From the NCBI RefSeq assembly GCF_023017105.1, contig NZ_JALKEV010000019.1, positions 1 through 64,000 on the forward strand: DNA of 64,000 nucleotides, written 5' to 3'. The stretch's first letter is position 1, and the number at the start of each line of letters is the position of its first letter. The notes under the pieces are model-generated. The model saw only the letters and a list, made by a program, of their open reading frames with translations. It did no database searches and was not told the DNA's origin. Shown here in pieces: positions 1 through 8,779 of this stretch. A program made the translations under genes and the position numbers. The stretch is from Halalkalibacter sp. APA_J-10(15) (GTDB lineage: Bacteria; Bacillota; Bacilli; Bacillales; Bacillaceae_D).

Positions 1-10
1 GATGTTCAAA

Positions 11-127
11 GTCCGGTGGCGATAGCGAAGAGGTCACACCCGTTCCCATGCCGAACACGGTCGTTAAGCTCTTCTGCGCCGATGGTAGTTGGGGGCTTCC
101 CCCTGTGAGAGTAGGACGTTGCCGGGC
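11..127 (+). rRNA. rrf: 5S ribosomal RNA (end of an rRNA operon)
   Basis: This is a complete 117-nt 5S rRNA. It has the typical core with the CCCATGCCGAACACGG loop, and its two ends pair as helix I (GTCCGG with CCGGGC). The 23S gene would lie just before the window, so this is probably the last gene of an rrn operon. It is almost identical to the second 5S at 17747-17863. They differ only in helix I, where a C-G pair here is a T-A pair there (a compensatory change), plus one unpaired or wobble base near the end. Confidence 0.95.
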
Positions 128-131
128 AATA

Positions 132-162
132 AAGTACAATCCGATAGGGTTGTGCTTTTTTT
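132..162 (+). terminator. rho-independent terminator of the rRNA operon
   Basis: The arms AAGTACAA and TTGTGCTT pair, with one G-T wobble, around a short loop and are followed by a run of T. It lies directly after the 5S gene and would end the rRNA transcript. The same hairpin is repeated at 397-427. Confidence 0.85.
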
Positions 163-377
163 ATGTGCACAAAAGGGAGTGCTCAAGGTGCAGACGAGCA
201 CTGTTCCGGAAGGGACAGCATCATCTGTGAAAGAGCCGATGGATCGCCGTGAAGAAGGATCAAGAAAAGCAACATGTCCCCTGTGAGACGAATGGTTACT
301 CTTCGTCAAGCAACAAGAGGGAACATCGAAGCGGAGTCTCCAAGAGGATCATCCCCGTAGAAGAGAAAGCAAGAGCC

Positions 378-440
378 AGGACGTTGCCGGGCGAACAAGT
401 ACAATCCGATAGGGTTGTGCTTTTTTTATGTGAGCAAAAG
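378..440 (+). repeat. second copy of the 5S 3' end plus its terminator
   Basis: Positions 378-440 repeat positions 113-174 almost exactly: the last 15 nt of the 5S gene (AGGACGTTGCCGGGC), the terminator hairpin with its T run, and the following bases up to AAAAGG. The rest of the 5S is absent, so this is a scar of recombination between 5S or rrn ends rather than a gene. The 205 bp between the two copies (173-377) hold no gene that I recognise and no tRNA. Confidence 0.85.
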
Positions 441-562
441 GAAGGCAAATAAAAGCTCTCATTAATAAAATCTCTACGTGAAAATCAAACTGTATCTTTT
501 TCCAATAAACCATGATACGTTATAAACAAACGATATGTTGTCAGCAATGAGGGAGACATTTC
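441..562. other. intergenic leader of the AEC transporter gene
   Basis: Together with 163-377 this makes about 400 bp without a gene between the 5S and the first CDS. It is AT-rich. The only clear signal is the ribosome binding site GAGGGAG just before 563. I see no convincing promoter pair. Confidence 0.4.
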
Positions 563-1540
563 ATGATTGGGAATTTTTTATTTGCACTATCCATTATTAT
601 TATCGGTCTGTTATTTGGAAGAGGATTAAGAGTTTTACTTGATAAAGGAAAAATTGAATCGGCAGCAAAGATGCATTGGATTTTAAAAAATTGTACGATG
701 TCGGCATTGTTGGTTGTGAATCCGTTAATTATATTAGGAGCCTTTTGGTTCGTTGAGATGGATGACATTCGATTAATGTACATCCCAATACTTGGTGCTC
801 TATCGCTTGGAATTGGTGGTGTATTAGCACTGTATGCTGCTAAACTTTTAAAGCTATCGAGAAAAAAGCAAGGAGCGATGTTTGCTTCGGGCACATTTAC
901 GAATTTAGGTAGCTTTGGTGCTTTGTTTTGCTTTGTATTTTTAGGAGAAGCGAGCCTTGTTTTTGTGGCGTTGTTTCGCCTGTTTGAGGACTTGATTTAT
1001 TATGCGGTTGGCTTTCCAGTAGCTCAGTCTTATGGTGATCGTCAAAAAGGAACAAAGCCCCCGTCTGTTTTAAGTAAAGTGATGAGAAATCCTTTTTTTA
1101 TTGTGACGATTGTTGCCATTGGGATTGGAGGAGCTTTAAATGCTTCGCCCATTGATCGGCCCGAGTTCTATATACATTTAAATAGTTTGCTAGTTCCCAT
1201 TTTTACGATATTGTTAGTCGTTCCAACAGGGTTTAACTTGCAGGTGACAAAGGTTAAGGGGTTTTTAAAAGAAAGCCTATCGATAGCGAGTATTAAATAT
1301 GTTATTGTACCGGTTACGGTCACATTCTGTGCCTTTTTGTTCGGGTTAAAGGAGTATTATGAGGGGATTGCATTTAAGACGATATTAATTTTATCGGCGA
1401 TGCCACCTGGTTTTACTTCGTTAGTACCTCCACAGCTCTTTAACTTAGACAAAGATTTAGCCAATTCAAGCTGGTTTATTAATACGATTTTATTAATCGT
1501 TGTATTACCTGTCTTATTTCTCATTGTGATGATTTTGTAG
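563..1540 (+). CDS. AEC family transporter (auxin efflux carrier type)
   Basis: This is a 325-residue integral membrane protein with about ten hydrophobic segments in two halves separated by a short polar loop (around residues 165-180, RQKGTKPP). That fits the AEC/BART fold (PF03547) seen in malonate, malate and auxin-type carriers. A family-typical NLGSFG segment lies near residue 115, in the first half. The substrate cannot be told from sequence; bacterial members often export or import organic anions. The ATG at 563 follows a GAGGGAG ribosome binding site. The gene stands alone between the rRNA end and the Gfo/Idh operon. Confidence 0.8.
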   Translation: MIGNFLFALSIIIIGLLFGRGLRVLLDKGKIESAAKMHWILKNCTMSALLVVNPLIILGAFWFVEMDDIRLMYIPILGALSLGIGGVLALYAAKLLKLSRKKQGAMFASGTFTNLGSFGALFCFVFLGEASLVFVALFRLFEDLIYYAVGFPVAQSYGDRQKGTKPPSVLSKVMRNPFFIVTIVAIGIGGALNASPIDRPEFYIHLNSLLVPIFTILLVVPTGFNLQVTKVKGFLKESLSIASIKYVIVPVTVTFCAFLFGLKEYYEGIAFKTILILSAMPPGFTSLVPPQLFNLDKDLANSSWFINTILLIVVLPVLFLIVMIL

Positions 1541-1688
1541 AAACAGTCAGCAGATCATATTCATATTTTATCTAAAGAAAAAGACAGCAATTATATATAA
1601 ATAGATAACGAATTTAGTTAACATGATTGAAGCAGACAGAGCTTTTATTTATTACGATTATAGTAGTAAATGAAAGGAAGTGTTACCA

Positions 1689-2846
1689 GTGGATAATGTT
1701 CGGATTGGGTTAATTGGAGTCGGTTCAATGGGTTCTGCTCATGCCATGTATTTACATCAAGGTGAAATAAAAGGTGCTGAACTACGGGCTGTTTTGGATG
1801 TGAATGAAGCACAACGAAAATGGGCGAGACAGTATTTAATAGGAGTAGAAGTCTTTGCTGATGAGGATGCTTTTTTTTCAAATGATGATATTGATGCGAT
1901 TTTAATAGCTACTCCTCATTATGACCATCCTCGCTTAGCGAATAAAGCATTTAAGCACGATAAACACGTGCTTTGTGAGAAACCCGCGGGTGTGTATACG
2001 AAGCAAGTGAGGGAAATGAATGAACTAAGTCAATCAAAAGGTCTCGTATTTTCAATGATGTATAACCAACGAACGAATCCACTTTACATGAAGGTTCGAG
2101 ATATGGTCCAGTCAGGTGAGCTAGGTGAAATTAAACGAATGAACTGGATTATAACAAATTGGTATCGTTCGCAAAGCTACTATGACTCGAGTAGCTGGAG
2201 GGCGACATGGAAAGGTGAGGGAGGAGGCGTTTTGATTAACCAATGTCCTCATCAGCTTGACTTGTGGCAATGGATGACAGATCTTGTGCCAACAAGGATC
2301 CGCGCGTTCTGTCAATTTGGAAAACATCGTGCAATTGAAGTGGAGGACGAGGTAACGGCCTATATCGAACACGAGAACGGAGCAACGGGTGTTTTTGTGA
2401 CGACAACAGGGGAGGCTCCAGGCACTAATCGACTTGAGGTTGCAGGAGATCGTGGAAAAATAGTTGTTGAGGAATCACGATTATTGTTTTGGCGCTTGCG
2501 TATTGCTGAAAGTGAATTTAATCAGCAATATAAAGGGGGATTTGGTAGCCCTGAATGCTGGGAATGTACGGTTCCTGTTGAAGGGGTCGAGCTAGGTCAC
2601 AAAGGAATTACGCAAAACTTTGTTGATGCGATAGTAACAGGGGAAAACTTAATTGCACCGGGAGTAGAAGGTATTAAAGGCTTAACAATTTCCAATGCGA
2701 TGCAGCTGTCAACATGGATTGATGATTGGGTGACGTTACCACTTGATGAAGAACACTATTATCAACATTTACAAGATCGCATCAAGCAATCTACTGCTGA
2801 AAAGAAAGAGACAATGAACGTACTAGATGTGAAAGGATCTCATTAG
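1689..2846 (+). CDS. Gfo/Idh/MocA family NAD(P)-dependent oxidoreductase
   Basis: This 385-residue protein has an N-terminal Rossmann fold (GLIGVGSMGSAHA, residues 7-19), the family's EKP motif (CEKPAG, near residue 97) whose lysine contributes to catalysis, and a C-terminal alpha/beta domain. Family members oxidise or reduce sugars, inositols and amino sugars. I start it at GTG 1689 because AAAGGAAG (1673-1680) sits 8 bases upstream; a GTG at 1680 overlaps that site. It is the first gene of an apparent operon with a second Gfo/Idh enzyme, an AraC regulator and a TIM-barrel isomerase, a set usual for breakdown of an unusual sugar or cyclitol. The exact substrate is unknown. Confidence 0.85.
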   Translation: MDNVRIGLIGVGSMGSAHAMYLHQGEIKGAELRAVLDVNEAQRKWARQYLIGVEVFADEDAFFSNDDIDAILIATPHYDHPRLANKAFKHDKHVLCEKPAGVYTKQVREMNELSQSKGLVFSMMYNQRTNPLYMKVRDMVQSGELGEIKRMNWIITNWYRSQSYYDSSSWRATWKGEGGGVLINQCPHQLDLWQWMTDLVPTRIRAFCQFGKHRAIEVEDEVTAYIEHENGATGVFVTTTGEAPGTNRLEVAGDRGKIVVEESRLLFWRLRIAESEFNQQYKGGFGSPECWECTVPVEGVELGHKGITQNFVDAIVTGENLIAPGVEGIKGLTISNAMQLSTWIDDWVTLPLDEEHYYQHLQDRIKQSTAEKKETMNVLDVKGSH

Positions 2847-2861
2847 AAAAGAGGGAGAGTA

Positions 2862-3935
2862 ATGGACAGACAAGAAGGAATGAATTATGCACCAAAAGGG
2901 CAACGGTCTCCTGTCGTAGACGAGAATGAATTTATATTTGCGGCGGTTAGTCTAGATCACGGTCATATTTATGGGATGTGTAATGGACTAGTGGAAGCAG
3001 GAGCTACCTTGAAGTGGGTCTATGATCAAGATGAACAAAAGGTTGCAGATTTTTTGAAAGCGTTTCCTTCTGTTCGAGTTGCTTCATCAGAAGAAGAGGT
3101 GCTGAATGATTCTGACGTACAGCTCATAGCAGGAGCAGCGATACCGTCATTACGTTGTGCATTAGGTGTGCGAGTAATGGAGCATGGAAAGGATTACTTT
3201 ACAGATAAGGCTCCTTTTACAACGTTAGAGCAATTAGCGCATGCTAGAGAGGTTGTTGAACGAACAGGTCGGAAGTATATGGTCTATTATAGTGAGCGGC
3301 TTCATGTTGAAAGTGCAGTGTATGCCGGACAGTTAATCCAGAATGGCGAAATTGGTAGAGTCATTCAAGTGACAGGCTTCGGTCCCCATCGTTTATCAGC
3401 CTTTAATCGACCGGGGTGGTTTTTTAAAAAGAAAGATTATGGTGGCATTCTCTGTGATATAGGTAGCCATCAAATTGAACAATTTTTATATTATGCTGAC
3501 TGTAAAGATGCTAACGTGTTGCATAGTAAAGTAGCTAATTATCATGCAAAAGATTACCCTGAGCTAGAGGATTATGGTGATGCAACATTACTAGGAGATA
3601 ATGGAGCAACCAACTACTTTAGAGTCGATTGGCATACACCTGATGGATTAGGGACTTGGGGGGATGGACGTACGTTTATTCTGGGCACAAAAGGATATAT
3701 AGAATTACGCAAATATACAGATATTGCAAAAAGTAAAGAGACAGATCACCTCTTTTTAGTGAATGATCGAGGAGAAAGCTATTTGTCACTGAAAGGGAAG
3801 GTGGGTTTCCCCTTTTTTGGTGAATTGATCGAGGATTGTCTTAATCGTACGGAACATGCTATGACACAAGAACATGCCTTTAAAGCTGCGGAGCTATGTT
3901 TGGTCGCTCAACAAAAAGCGATAAAGGTTGAGTAG
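2862..3935 (+). CDS. Gfo/Idh/MocA family oxidoreductase (second paralogue)
   Basis: This 357-residue member of the same family starts 15 bp after the first, behind the ribosome binding site GAGGGAG. The first 25 residues are polar and precede the Rossmann fold. The usual EKP motif reads DKAPF near residue 114, keeping the lysine but in a variant context seen in some dehydratase-like members. The segment GGILCDIGSHQIEQFLYY (around residue 195) is the typical helix holding the catalytic Asp and His. Two non-identical Gfo/Idh enzymes in one operon suggest consecutive steps, for example oxidation followed by reduction or epimerisation at another carbon. The substrate is unknown. Confidence 0.8.
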   Translation: MDRQEGMNYAPKGQRSPVVDENEFIFAAVSLDHGHIYGMCNGLVEAGATLKWVYDQDEQKVADFLKAFPSVRVASSEEEVLNDSDVQLIAGAAIPSLRCALGVRVMEHGKDYFTDKAPFTTLEQLAHAREVVERTGRKYMVYYSERLHVESAVYAGQLIQNGEIGRVIQVTGFGPHRLSAFNRPGWFFKKKDYGGILCDIGSHQIEQFLYYADCKDANVLHSKVANYHAKDYPELEDYGDATLLGDNGATNYFRVDWHTPDGLGTWGDGRTFILGTKGYIELRKYTDIAKSKETDHLFLVNDRGESYLSLKGKVGFPFFGELIEDCLNRTEHAMTQEHAFKAAELCLVAQQKAIKVE

Positions 3936-3966
3936 TGATATGAATGCGAAAGGAGACTACGATGGA

Positions 3967-4788
3967 ATGAACAAACAAATTAGCATAGGCTATTGTCAAA
4001 ATAATAAAGTAGATATTCCTTTCCATTCACATCCGCAATATGAAATTTTCTATTTTCACGGTGGACGATGCAATTATTTAATTGGTGATCGTATATACGT
4101 CCTTAAGCCTGGGGATGTCATTTTAATGAATGGTATGACTCTTCATCGTCCAAAGCTATTTGAGAGTGCGGACTATATCCGTACGACTATTCATTTTGAG
4201 CGCCATTATATTGAACAGATTCTTAGTTCTATGAATATGCCAGGTTTACTTGAGCCATTTACCTCATTGCCATCTATTCGTTTTCATTTGAAGGAGAGCG
4301 AGAGAGCAGAGGTGGAGGAGCTGCTTCAGAAAATCAATCAATTTTCATGTCAATCTGATTCATTATCTCAATTTCAGGTTGATGTGCACGTATTAGAGTT
4401 ACTAGCGCTATTGTATCCATTGTGTAAACAATATTTAAGGAAGACTCCTTTGATTAATAGTCAGAAGGAAAATCATGTACAGCGCGTCATTTCATTTATC
4501 GAAGAGCATTATATGGAGCACCTTGAATTAGAGCAAATTGAAGATGAGATACATGTCAGTAAATATTATTTAGCGAATTTATTTAAAGATGTCACAGGCA
4601 TTACGATTTTTAATTATGTGAAGCAGAGAAGGGTGAATCAAGCCAAAATCCAGTTAATGCTTGAGAAGAATATAAGTGTAACAGAGCTCGCCTATCAATT
4701 AGGCTTCAAATATCCATCTCATTTCAGCAAAGTATTTAAGCAATTGACAGGTGTAACACCTGAACAGTATAGAAGAAGCATGTTATAG
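3967..4788 (+). CDS. AraC family transcriptional regulator
   Basis: This 273-residue regulator has an N-terminal cupin-like sensing domain (HSHPQYEIFYFHGG near residue 20; YVLKPGDVILMN near residue 50) and a C-terminal double helix-turn-helix of about 100 residues ending in the family signature (GFKYPSHFSKVFKQLTGVTP). A TTG at 3928 would add 13 residues and overlap the previous gene, but AAAGGAG at 3950-3956 points to ATG 3967. It sits inside the sugar operon and probably activates it in response to its substrate. No binding site could be assigned. Confidence 0.85.
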   Translation: MNKQISIGYCQNNKVDIPFHSHPQYEIFYFHGGRCNYLIGDRIYVLKPGDVILMNGMTLHRPKLFESADYIRTTIHFERHYIEQILSSMNMPGLLEPFTSLPSIRFHLKESERAEVEELLQKINQFSCQSDSLSQFQVDVHVLELLALLYPLCKQYLRKTPLINSQKENHVQRVISFIEEHYMEHLELEQIEDEIHVSKYYLANLFKDVTGITIFNYVKQRRVNQAKIQLMLEKNISVTELAYQLGFKYPSHFSKVFKQLTGVTPEQYRRSML

Positions 4789-4811
4789 GGCAGAAGGAGT
4801 GAGCAACGGTT

Positions 4812-5678
4812 ATGTCAAAGTATTCTGTATTTTCGGTGATGACACCGGAATGGACACCTGAGAAATTGCTAGAAAAATTACACCAGTATGGCTATTCGGC
4901 AGTGGAATGGCGCTATAAAAGAATGGGGCCAGAGTTAAGAGTAGAAGCACCAAGTTTTTGGGGAAATAATCTTTGTACGATTACACCAGCAATGTCAGAT
5001 CAATATTTAGCTGATTTACATGAAAAAGCAACGGAGCTCCAAGTGTCTACGTTAAGCATAAACGCTTATTTAACGTGTGGCGATCTTCAAGAAACAGAAA
5101 ATGTATTAAAGGTTGCAAAGAAGTTAGGAGCTCAAATGATTCGTTTAGGTGTGCCTTCTTATGATGGTAGTCAGCATTATGATGATTTATTTAAAAAGGC
5201 TCGTCTGTATATTCATCAGGCAGAGCAGCTCTGTGAGCAATATGAAGTAAAAGGATTAATTGAAACTCATCATGCAACAATTGCTCCAAGTGCATCAATG
5301 GCATGGCGGTTAGTTGATGGATGTCATCCAGATTATATTGGGGTATTGTATGATCCTGGTAATTTAGTTCATGAAGGCTATGAGAATCATAGAATGGCTT
5401 TACAGCTTCTGGGACCGTACTTAGCGCATGTTCATGTGAAAAACGCGAAGTGGCAGCGAGAAGATGGGAATATGAAGTGGAACGTCCAGTGGGAGCGTGT
5501 GGATCATGGAGTCGTTTGTTGGGAACAGGTTTTGCTTGATTTAGAAGAGGTAGGTTATCGTGGTTATTTAGGTATTGAGGATTTTAGTCGAGCTTTTTCA
5601 GCGGAAAAATCGTTGGCGTTTCATGAGGCCTTTTTAAAAGAAGTTGTTCAAAAGAGCGGTTTTTCCCTTTTTGAATGA
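4812..5678 (+). CDS. sugar phosphate isomerase/epimerase family protein (AP endonuclease 2-like TIM barrel)
   Basis: This 288-residue protein shows the xylose-isomerase-like TIM barrel. The metal and substrate motifs run in the usual order: LIETHHATIAP (near residue 150), DPGNLVHEG (near 182), HVHVKNAKW (near 205) and YLGIEDFSR (near 255). It follows an AAGGAG site at 4795-4800. Relatives include inosose dehydratase (IolE), IolH-type proteins and 3-ketosugar or hydroxypyruvate isomerases. With two Gfo/Idh enzymes upstream, an inositol-like or keto-sugar pathway is the best guess, but the reaction is not determined. It is the last gene of the operon. Confidence 0.75.
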   Translation: MSKYSVFSVMTPEWTPEKLLEKLHQYGYSAVEWRYKRMGPELRVEAPSFWGNNLCTITPAMSDQYLADLHEKATELQVSTLSINAYLTCGDLQETENVLKVAKKLGAQMIRLGVPSYDGSQHYDDLFKKARLYIHQAEQLCEQYEVKGLIETHHATIAPSASMAWRLVDGCHPDYIGVLYDPGNLVHEGYENHRMALQLLGPYLAHVHVKNAKWQREDGNMKWNVQWERVDHGVVCWEQVLLDLEEVGYRGYLGIEDFSRAFSAEKSLAFHEAFLKEVVQKSGFSLFE

Positions 5679-5768
5679 CCTTGCCACAAGACGCTTATCG
5701 AACGGAGCCATTGCCACATTATCTCTTCTTTTGAACAGGCTTTAAAAGAAAAGAGAGTGTAGAATAGC

Positions 5769-5803
5769 AAGGTCATTGGAAAAATATATTTTTCAATGAC
5801 CTT
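5769..5803. terminator. bidirectional terminator between the sugar operon and moaC
   Basis: The arms AAGGTCATTG (5769-5778) and CAATGACCTT (5794-5803) are perfect complements, and the loop region itself holds A and T tracts that extend the stem. It lies between convergent genes, so it can end transcripts from both sides. A third copy of the arm (AATGACCTTGC, 5674-5684) overlaps the upstream stop codon and could compete for pairing. Confidence 0.75.
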
Positions 5804-5828
5804 AATCATACACGATACGTTACACAGC

Positions 5829-6311
5829 TTACGTTATAGTATAATCACCATTTTTTCCACCGGTTTTAGATAGTAGCTTTGTTTCCTTAATAACAATCGC
5901 TTTATCAACTGCTTTACACATGTCGTAAAAGGTCAGTGCAGCAGCTGATACAGCAGTTAGAGCCTCCATTTCAACTCCTGTATTCCCTTTGCATGATACA
6001 CAAGCGTCAATGATTAACTGATAACCGCTTTCGACTTTTTCATATTGAAAGGTGAAATCTACACCTTGAATGGCAATTGGATGACACATGGGGATTAGAT
6101 CATGCGTTCTTTTAGCTGCCATAATTCCGGCAATTTGTGCGACTTGAACAGGGTCGCCTTTTTTTAATTGTTGTTGCTCTATCGCATCATATAATTCAGA
6201 ACTAAATTGTACATAGCAACGAGCTATTGCCGATCGTTTCGTTTCATTTTTCGCTGAAATATCGACCATCTTTGGTCGCCCTTCTTCGTTCCAATGGGAA
6301 AACTCACTCAT
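5829..6311 (-). CDS. moaC: cyclic pyranopterin monophosphate synthase MoaC
   Basis: This 160-residue protein catalyses the second step in molybdenum cofactor synthesis, turning the MoaA product into cyclic pyranopterin monophosphate. It carries the family motifs MCHPIAIQGVDF, the stretch CVSCKGNTGVEMEALTAVS and the C-terminal YDMCKAVDK with KTGGKNG, which include the catalytic Lys and Asp. The start is set at the ATG that overlaps the mobA stop by 8 bases (ATGAGTGA), which indicates translational coupling. An upstream ATG would add 31 residues in the mobA frame and is unlikely. moaA and moaB are not in this window. Confidence 0.93.
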   Translation of the reverse strand: MSEFSHWNEEGRPKMVDISAKNETKRSAIARCYVQFSSELYDAIEQQQLKKGDPVQVAQIAGIMAAKRTHDLIPMCHPIAIQGVDFTFQYEKVESGYQLIIDACVSCKGNTGVEMEALTAVSAAALTFYDMCKAVDKAIVIKETKLLSKTGGKNGDYTIT

Positions 6312-6885
6312 TCTTGTATCGACTCCATTCTGTTTGGGTGTTGATATTAATAAAATCTTGATGGGATTTATGAAATTCGACGCGCTGAACAGGGAACTGT
6401 TCAAATAAGAGCTTCATGCTTCTTTTTTGTTCTGATAGTAGCTTTTTTATAACTGGTAAGCAGCTTGCTGGATATAGACTATGTAAGGGATGCTCAAAGT
6501 TATTAGCAACAGGTACAATGATGGCTGATTGATCACTTCGATAGGAAAGCAGGTTTTTAATAAAGGTAGATGTAACAAAGGGTGTATCAGCAGGTAACGT
6601 AAAATACCAATTTGCCGCTCCTTGTTTCAACATTGCCTGATAGAGTGCATGTAGCGGCCCTTCATATGGAGGGTTTTCAATTAAAACAGATGTACGAGAA
6701 AAGGATACGTTGAAATGAGCAGAGAGAGCTTCATTTGTCACGATCGTAATCGATTCAATATCAGCCTTTTGAAAAGCAGTGATCGCATGCTCGTAGAATG
6801 GCTTCTCTTTGTAGCACTCAAACATTTTAGGCTTGCCAAAGCGAGATGATTTCCCTCCAGCTAACAGAACTCCTTCTACGTCCAT
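6304..6885 (-). CDS. mobA: molybdenum cofactor guanylyltransferase MobA
   Basis: This 193-residue nucleotidyltransferase attaches GMP to molybdopterin to give the dinucleotide form used by DMSO-reductase family enzymes such as formate dehydrogenases and nitrate reductases. It begins with the signature LLAGGKSSRFGKPK (residues 7-20) for GTP binding and has PADTPFVT near residue 100 for the metal site. Its stop overlaps the moaC start. The gene is transcribed away from moeA, and the 125-bp gap at 6886-7010 should hold both promoters. Its presence suggests that the cell makes a bis-MGD enzyme. Confidence 0.92.
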   Translation of the reverse strand: MDVEGVLLAGGKSSRFGKPKMFECYKEKPFYEHAITAFQKADIESITIVTNEALSAHFNVSFSRTSVLIENPPYEGPLHALYQAMLKQGAANWYFTLPADTPFVTSTFIKNLLSYRSDQSAIIVPVANNFEHPLHSLYPASCLPVIKKLLSEQKRSMKLLFEQFPVQRVEFHKSHQDFININTQTEWSRYKNE

Positions 6886-7010
6886 AATACCCCTTCTTTC
6901 TTTTTCAAGCGCGTCTCTTTATGCTAAAATAAAGTACAATTCATTTATTATCATAACATTTTGACATTATAAATCATACAAAACCGATAAACAAGAATGG
7001 AGTGAGGGGA

Positions 7011-8294
7011 TTGGTTGAGAGGCGAACACCGATTCAAGTAAGGGAAGCTGTAAAAAGAGTAATGGAATTTTCGTTAGAAGCTACGTTTGAACGAGTGAAA
7101 TTGGAACAGGCGATGGATCGTTTTTTAGCTGAGGATTTAATCGCTACACATGATGTGCCATCCTTCGATCGTTCTCCGTATGATGGCTTTGCGATTCGGT
7201 CAGAGGATACGAATCGAGCAACAGTCGAGACACCGGTTTCCTTTGATGTCGTTGGTCATATTGGTGCTGGCTTTGTATATGATGCAGAAGTGAAGACTCA
7301 GCAGGCGGTCAGAATCATGACAGGGGCTCCGATTCCGAAGGGGGCAGATGCTGTTATTATGCTAGAGCTTGTGAATGAACGACCAAATGAAACGATTGAA
7401 ATTAAACGAAAAGTAAAGAAGCATGAGAACATTTCATTTCAAGGTGAGGATACGAAAAAGGGAACCGTACTAGTCGAAAAGGGAACACAAATCAATCCTG
7501 GAATCATCGCCTTATTAGCGACGTTTGGTTATAGTGAGGTCGCAGTTGCAAAGCGAGTGAGAATAGGTGTAATGGCAACCGGAAGTGAGCTGTTAGACGT
7601 TGATGAAGAGCTCGTACCAGGAAAGATCCGTAATAGTAATACACATATGGTGATGGCTCAGATTGAGCGAGCGGGTGGTGAAGCTGTTTATCTTGGGAAG
7701 CTAGATGATGATTTTGATTCCTGTTATGAAGCTGTTAATAACGCCTTACATGAAGTGGACGTGCTCATTACGACTGGCGGAGTTTCTGTTGGAGACTTTG
7801 ACTTTATTCCAGAAATTTTAAAGAAGATTGAAGCGAATGTACTCTTTAATAAAATTGCCATGAGACCTGGTAGTGTGACGACAGTAGCGCTGTTACGAGA
7901 AGGAAAGGTGATTTACGGTTTATCTGGTAATCCATCTGCTTGCTATGTCGGTTTTGAGCTATTTGTTCGACCTATTTTAAGGAAAGCCTTCTATAGTAAG
8001 AAGCCTCATTTGCGAAGGGTGACAGCTACGTTAAATGTTGATTTTCCTAAGCCGAATCCATTTATGCGTTTCGTTCGATCGCAGCTAATATTTGACGAAG
8101 GAGCATTGTATGTTGAGCCATCAGGGCTCGATAAATCAGGAGTGGTCAGCTCTCTCTCAGGCGCCGATGCCCTTATGCTTCTACCTGGTGGAACGAGAGG
8201 GTATGAGCGTGGAATGAAAGTGGATGTTCTATTACTTGACGATCAAGTAGGAAGTGAGTGGCCGTGGGATCAGATTGTCGCGTCTTACAAGTAG
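7011..8294 (+). CDS. moeA: molybdopterin molybdenumtransferase MoeA
   Basis: This protein of about 427 residues inserts molybdate into adenylylated molybdopterin. Family motifs are present: RSPYDGFAI (near residue 58), MTGAPIPKGADAVI (near 103), the MoCF-binding TGGVSVGDFDF (near 258) and GLSGNPSACYVGFELFVRP (near 305). I place the start at TTG 7011 because GGAG (6999-7002) lies 8 bases before it and the product MVERRTPI matches usual MoeA N-termini. GTG 7002 would overlap that site. It heads the operon moeA-mobB-moaE-moaD. Confidence 0.92.
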   Translation: MVERRTPIQVREAVKRVMEFSLEATFERVKLEQAMDRFLAEDLIATHDVPSFDRSPYDGFAIRSEDTNRATVETPVSFDVVGHIGAGFVYDAEVKTQQAVRIMTGAPIPKGADAVIMLELVNERPNETIEIKRKVKKHENISFQGEDTKKGTVLVEKGTQINPGIIALLATFGYSEVAVAKRVRIGVMATGSELLDVDEELVPGKIRNSNTHMVMAQIERAGGEAVYLGKLDDDFDSCYEAVNNALHEVDVLITTGGVSVGDFDFIPEILKKIEANVLFNKIAMRPGSVTTVALLREGKVIYGLSGNPSACYVGFELFVRPILRKAFYSKKPHLRRVTATLNVDFPKPNPFMRFVRSQLIFDEGALYVEPSGLDKSGVVSSLSGADALMLLPGGTRGYERGMKVDVLLLDDQVGSEWPWDQIVASYK

Positions 8295-8779
8295 TCGGCT
8301 TTTCAAATAGCGGAAAGACAACGTTAATGAGAAAAATCCTTGAGAGGTGTAAGGAAGAGCTTGCATGGAATGTAGCAACTATTAAGCACCATGGTCATCG
8401 AGGAGAGCGGCTATATGATAGTCGAGAAGCGAAGGATAGTGATCGGCACCTGAAAGCTGGGGCAATCATGACGGTTGTCGAAGGTGGGGGAGACTTAATT
8501 CTTCATAAGCAAAACCATGTTGAAAGCTTGGAACAGACGATTAAGCTACTACAGAGCTTAGAGGCAGATTTTATATTAGTGGAAGGGTATAAAAGAGAAT
8601 GTTATCCGAAGGTCGTCATATTGAAAGGGAATGAAGATCAACATATGTTGAGTCAAATGGAAAATGTGCAAATAATCATTACATGGGGACGACCTTTTGA
8701 AGCAGATGTACCTGTGTTTACCATTGGTGAGGAAGAAGAGTATGTATCATTTATTGTGAAACGAATAAGGAGCTTATAA
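8258..8779 (+). CDS. mobB: molybdopterin-guanine dinucleotide biosynthesis protein MobB
   Basis: This P-loop protein of 173 residues (171 if GTG 8264 is used) has GFSNSGKTTLM near residue 14 as Walker A, an IKHHGH segment and VEGYKRE near residue 110, both typical of MobB. MobB binds GTP and assists MobA in cofactor nucleotidylation. The gene overlaps the end of moeA by about 37 bases, and its stop shares a base with the moaE start (TAATG), so the four genes are tightly coupled. The start is uncertain between two GTG codons behind AGGAAGTGAG. Confidence 0.9.
   Translation: MAVGSDCRVLQVVGFSNSGKTTLMRKILERCKEELAWNVATIKHHGHRGERLYDSREAKDSDRHLKAGAIMTVVEGGGDLILHKQNHVESLEQTIKLLQSLEADFILVEGYKRECYPKVVILKGNEDQHMLSQMENVQIIITWGRPFEADVPVFTIGEEEEYVSFIVKRIRSL

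Noticed and set aside
48-309. Open frames over the first 5S gene and its spacer on both strands
   Set aside because: They overlap a structured rRNA and terminator, and no ribosome binding site or family similarity is visible.
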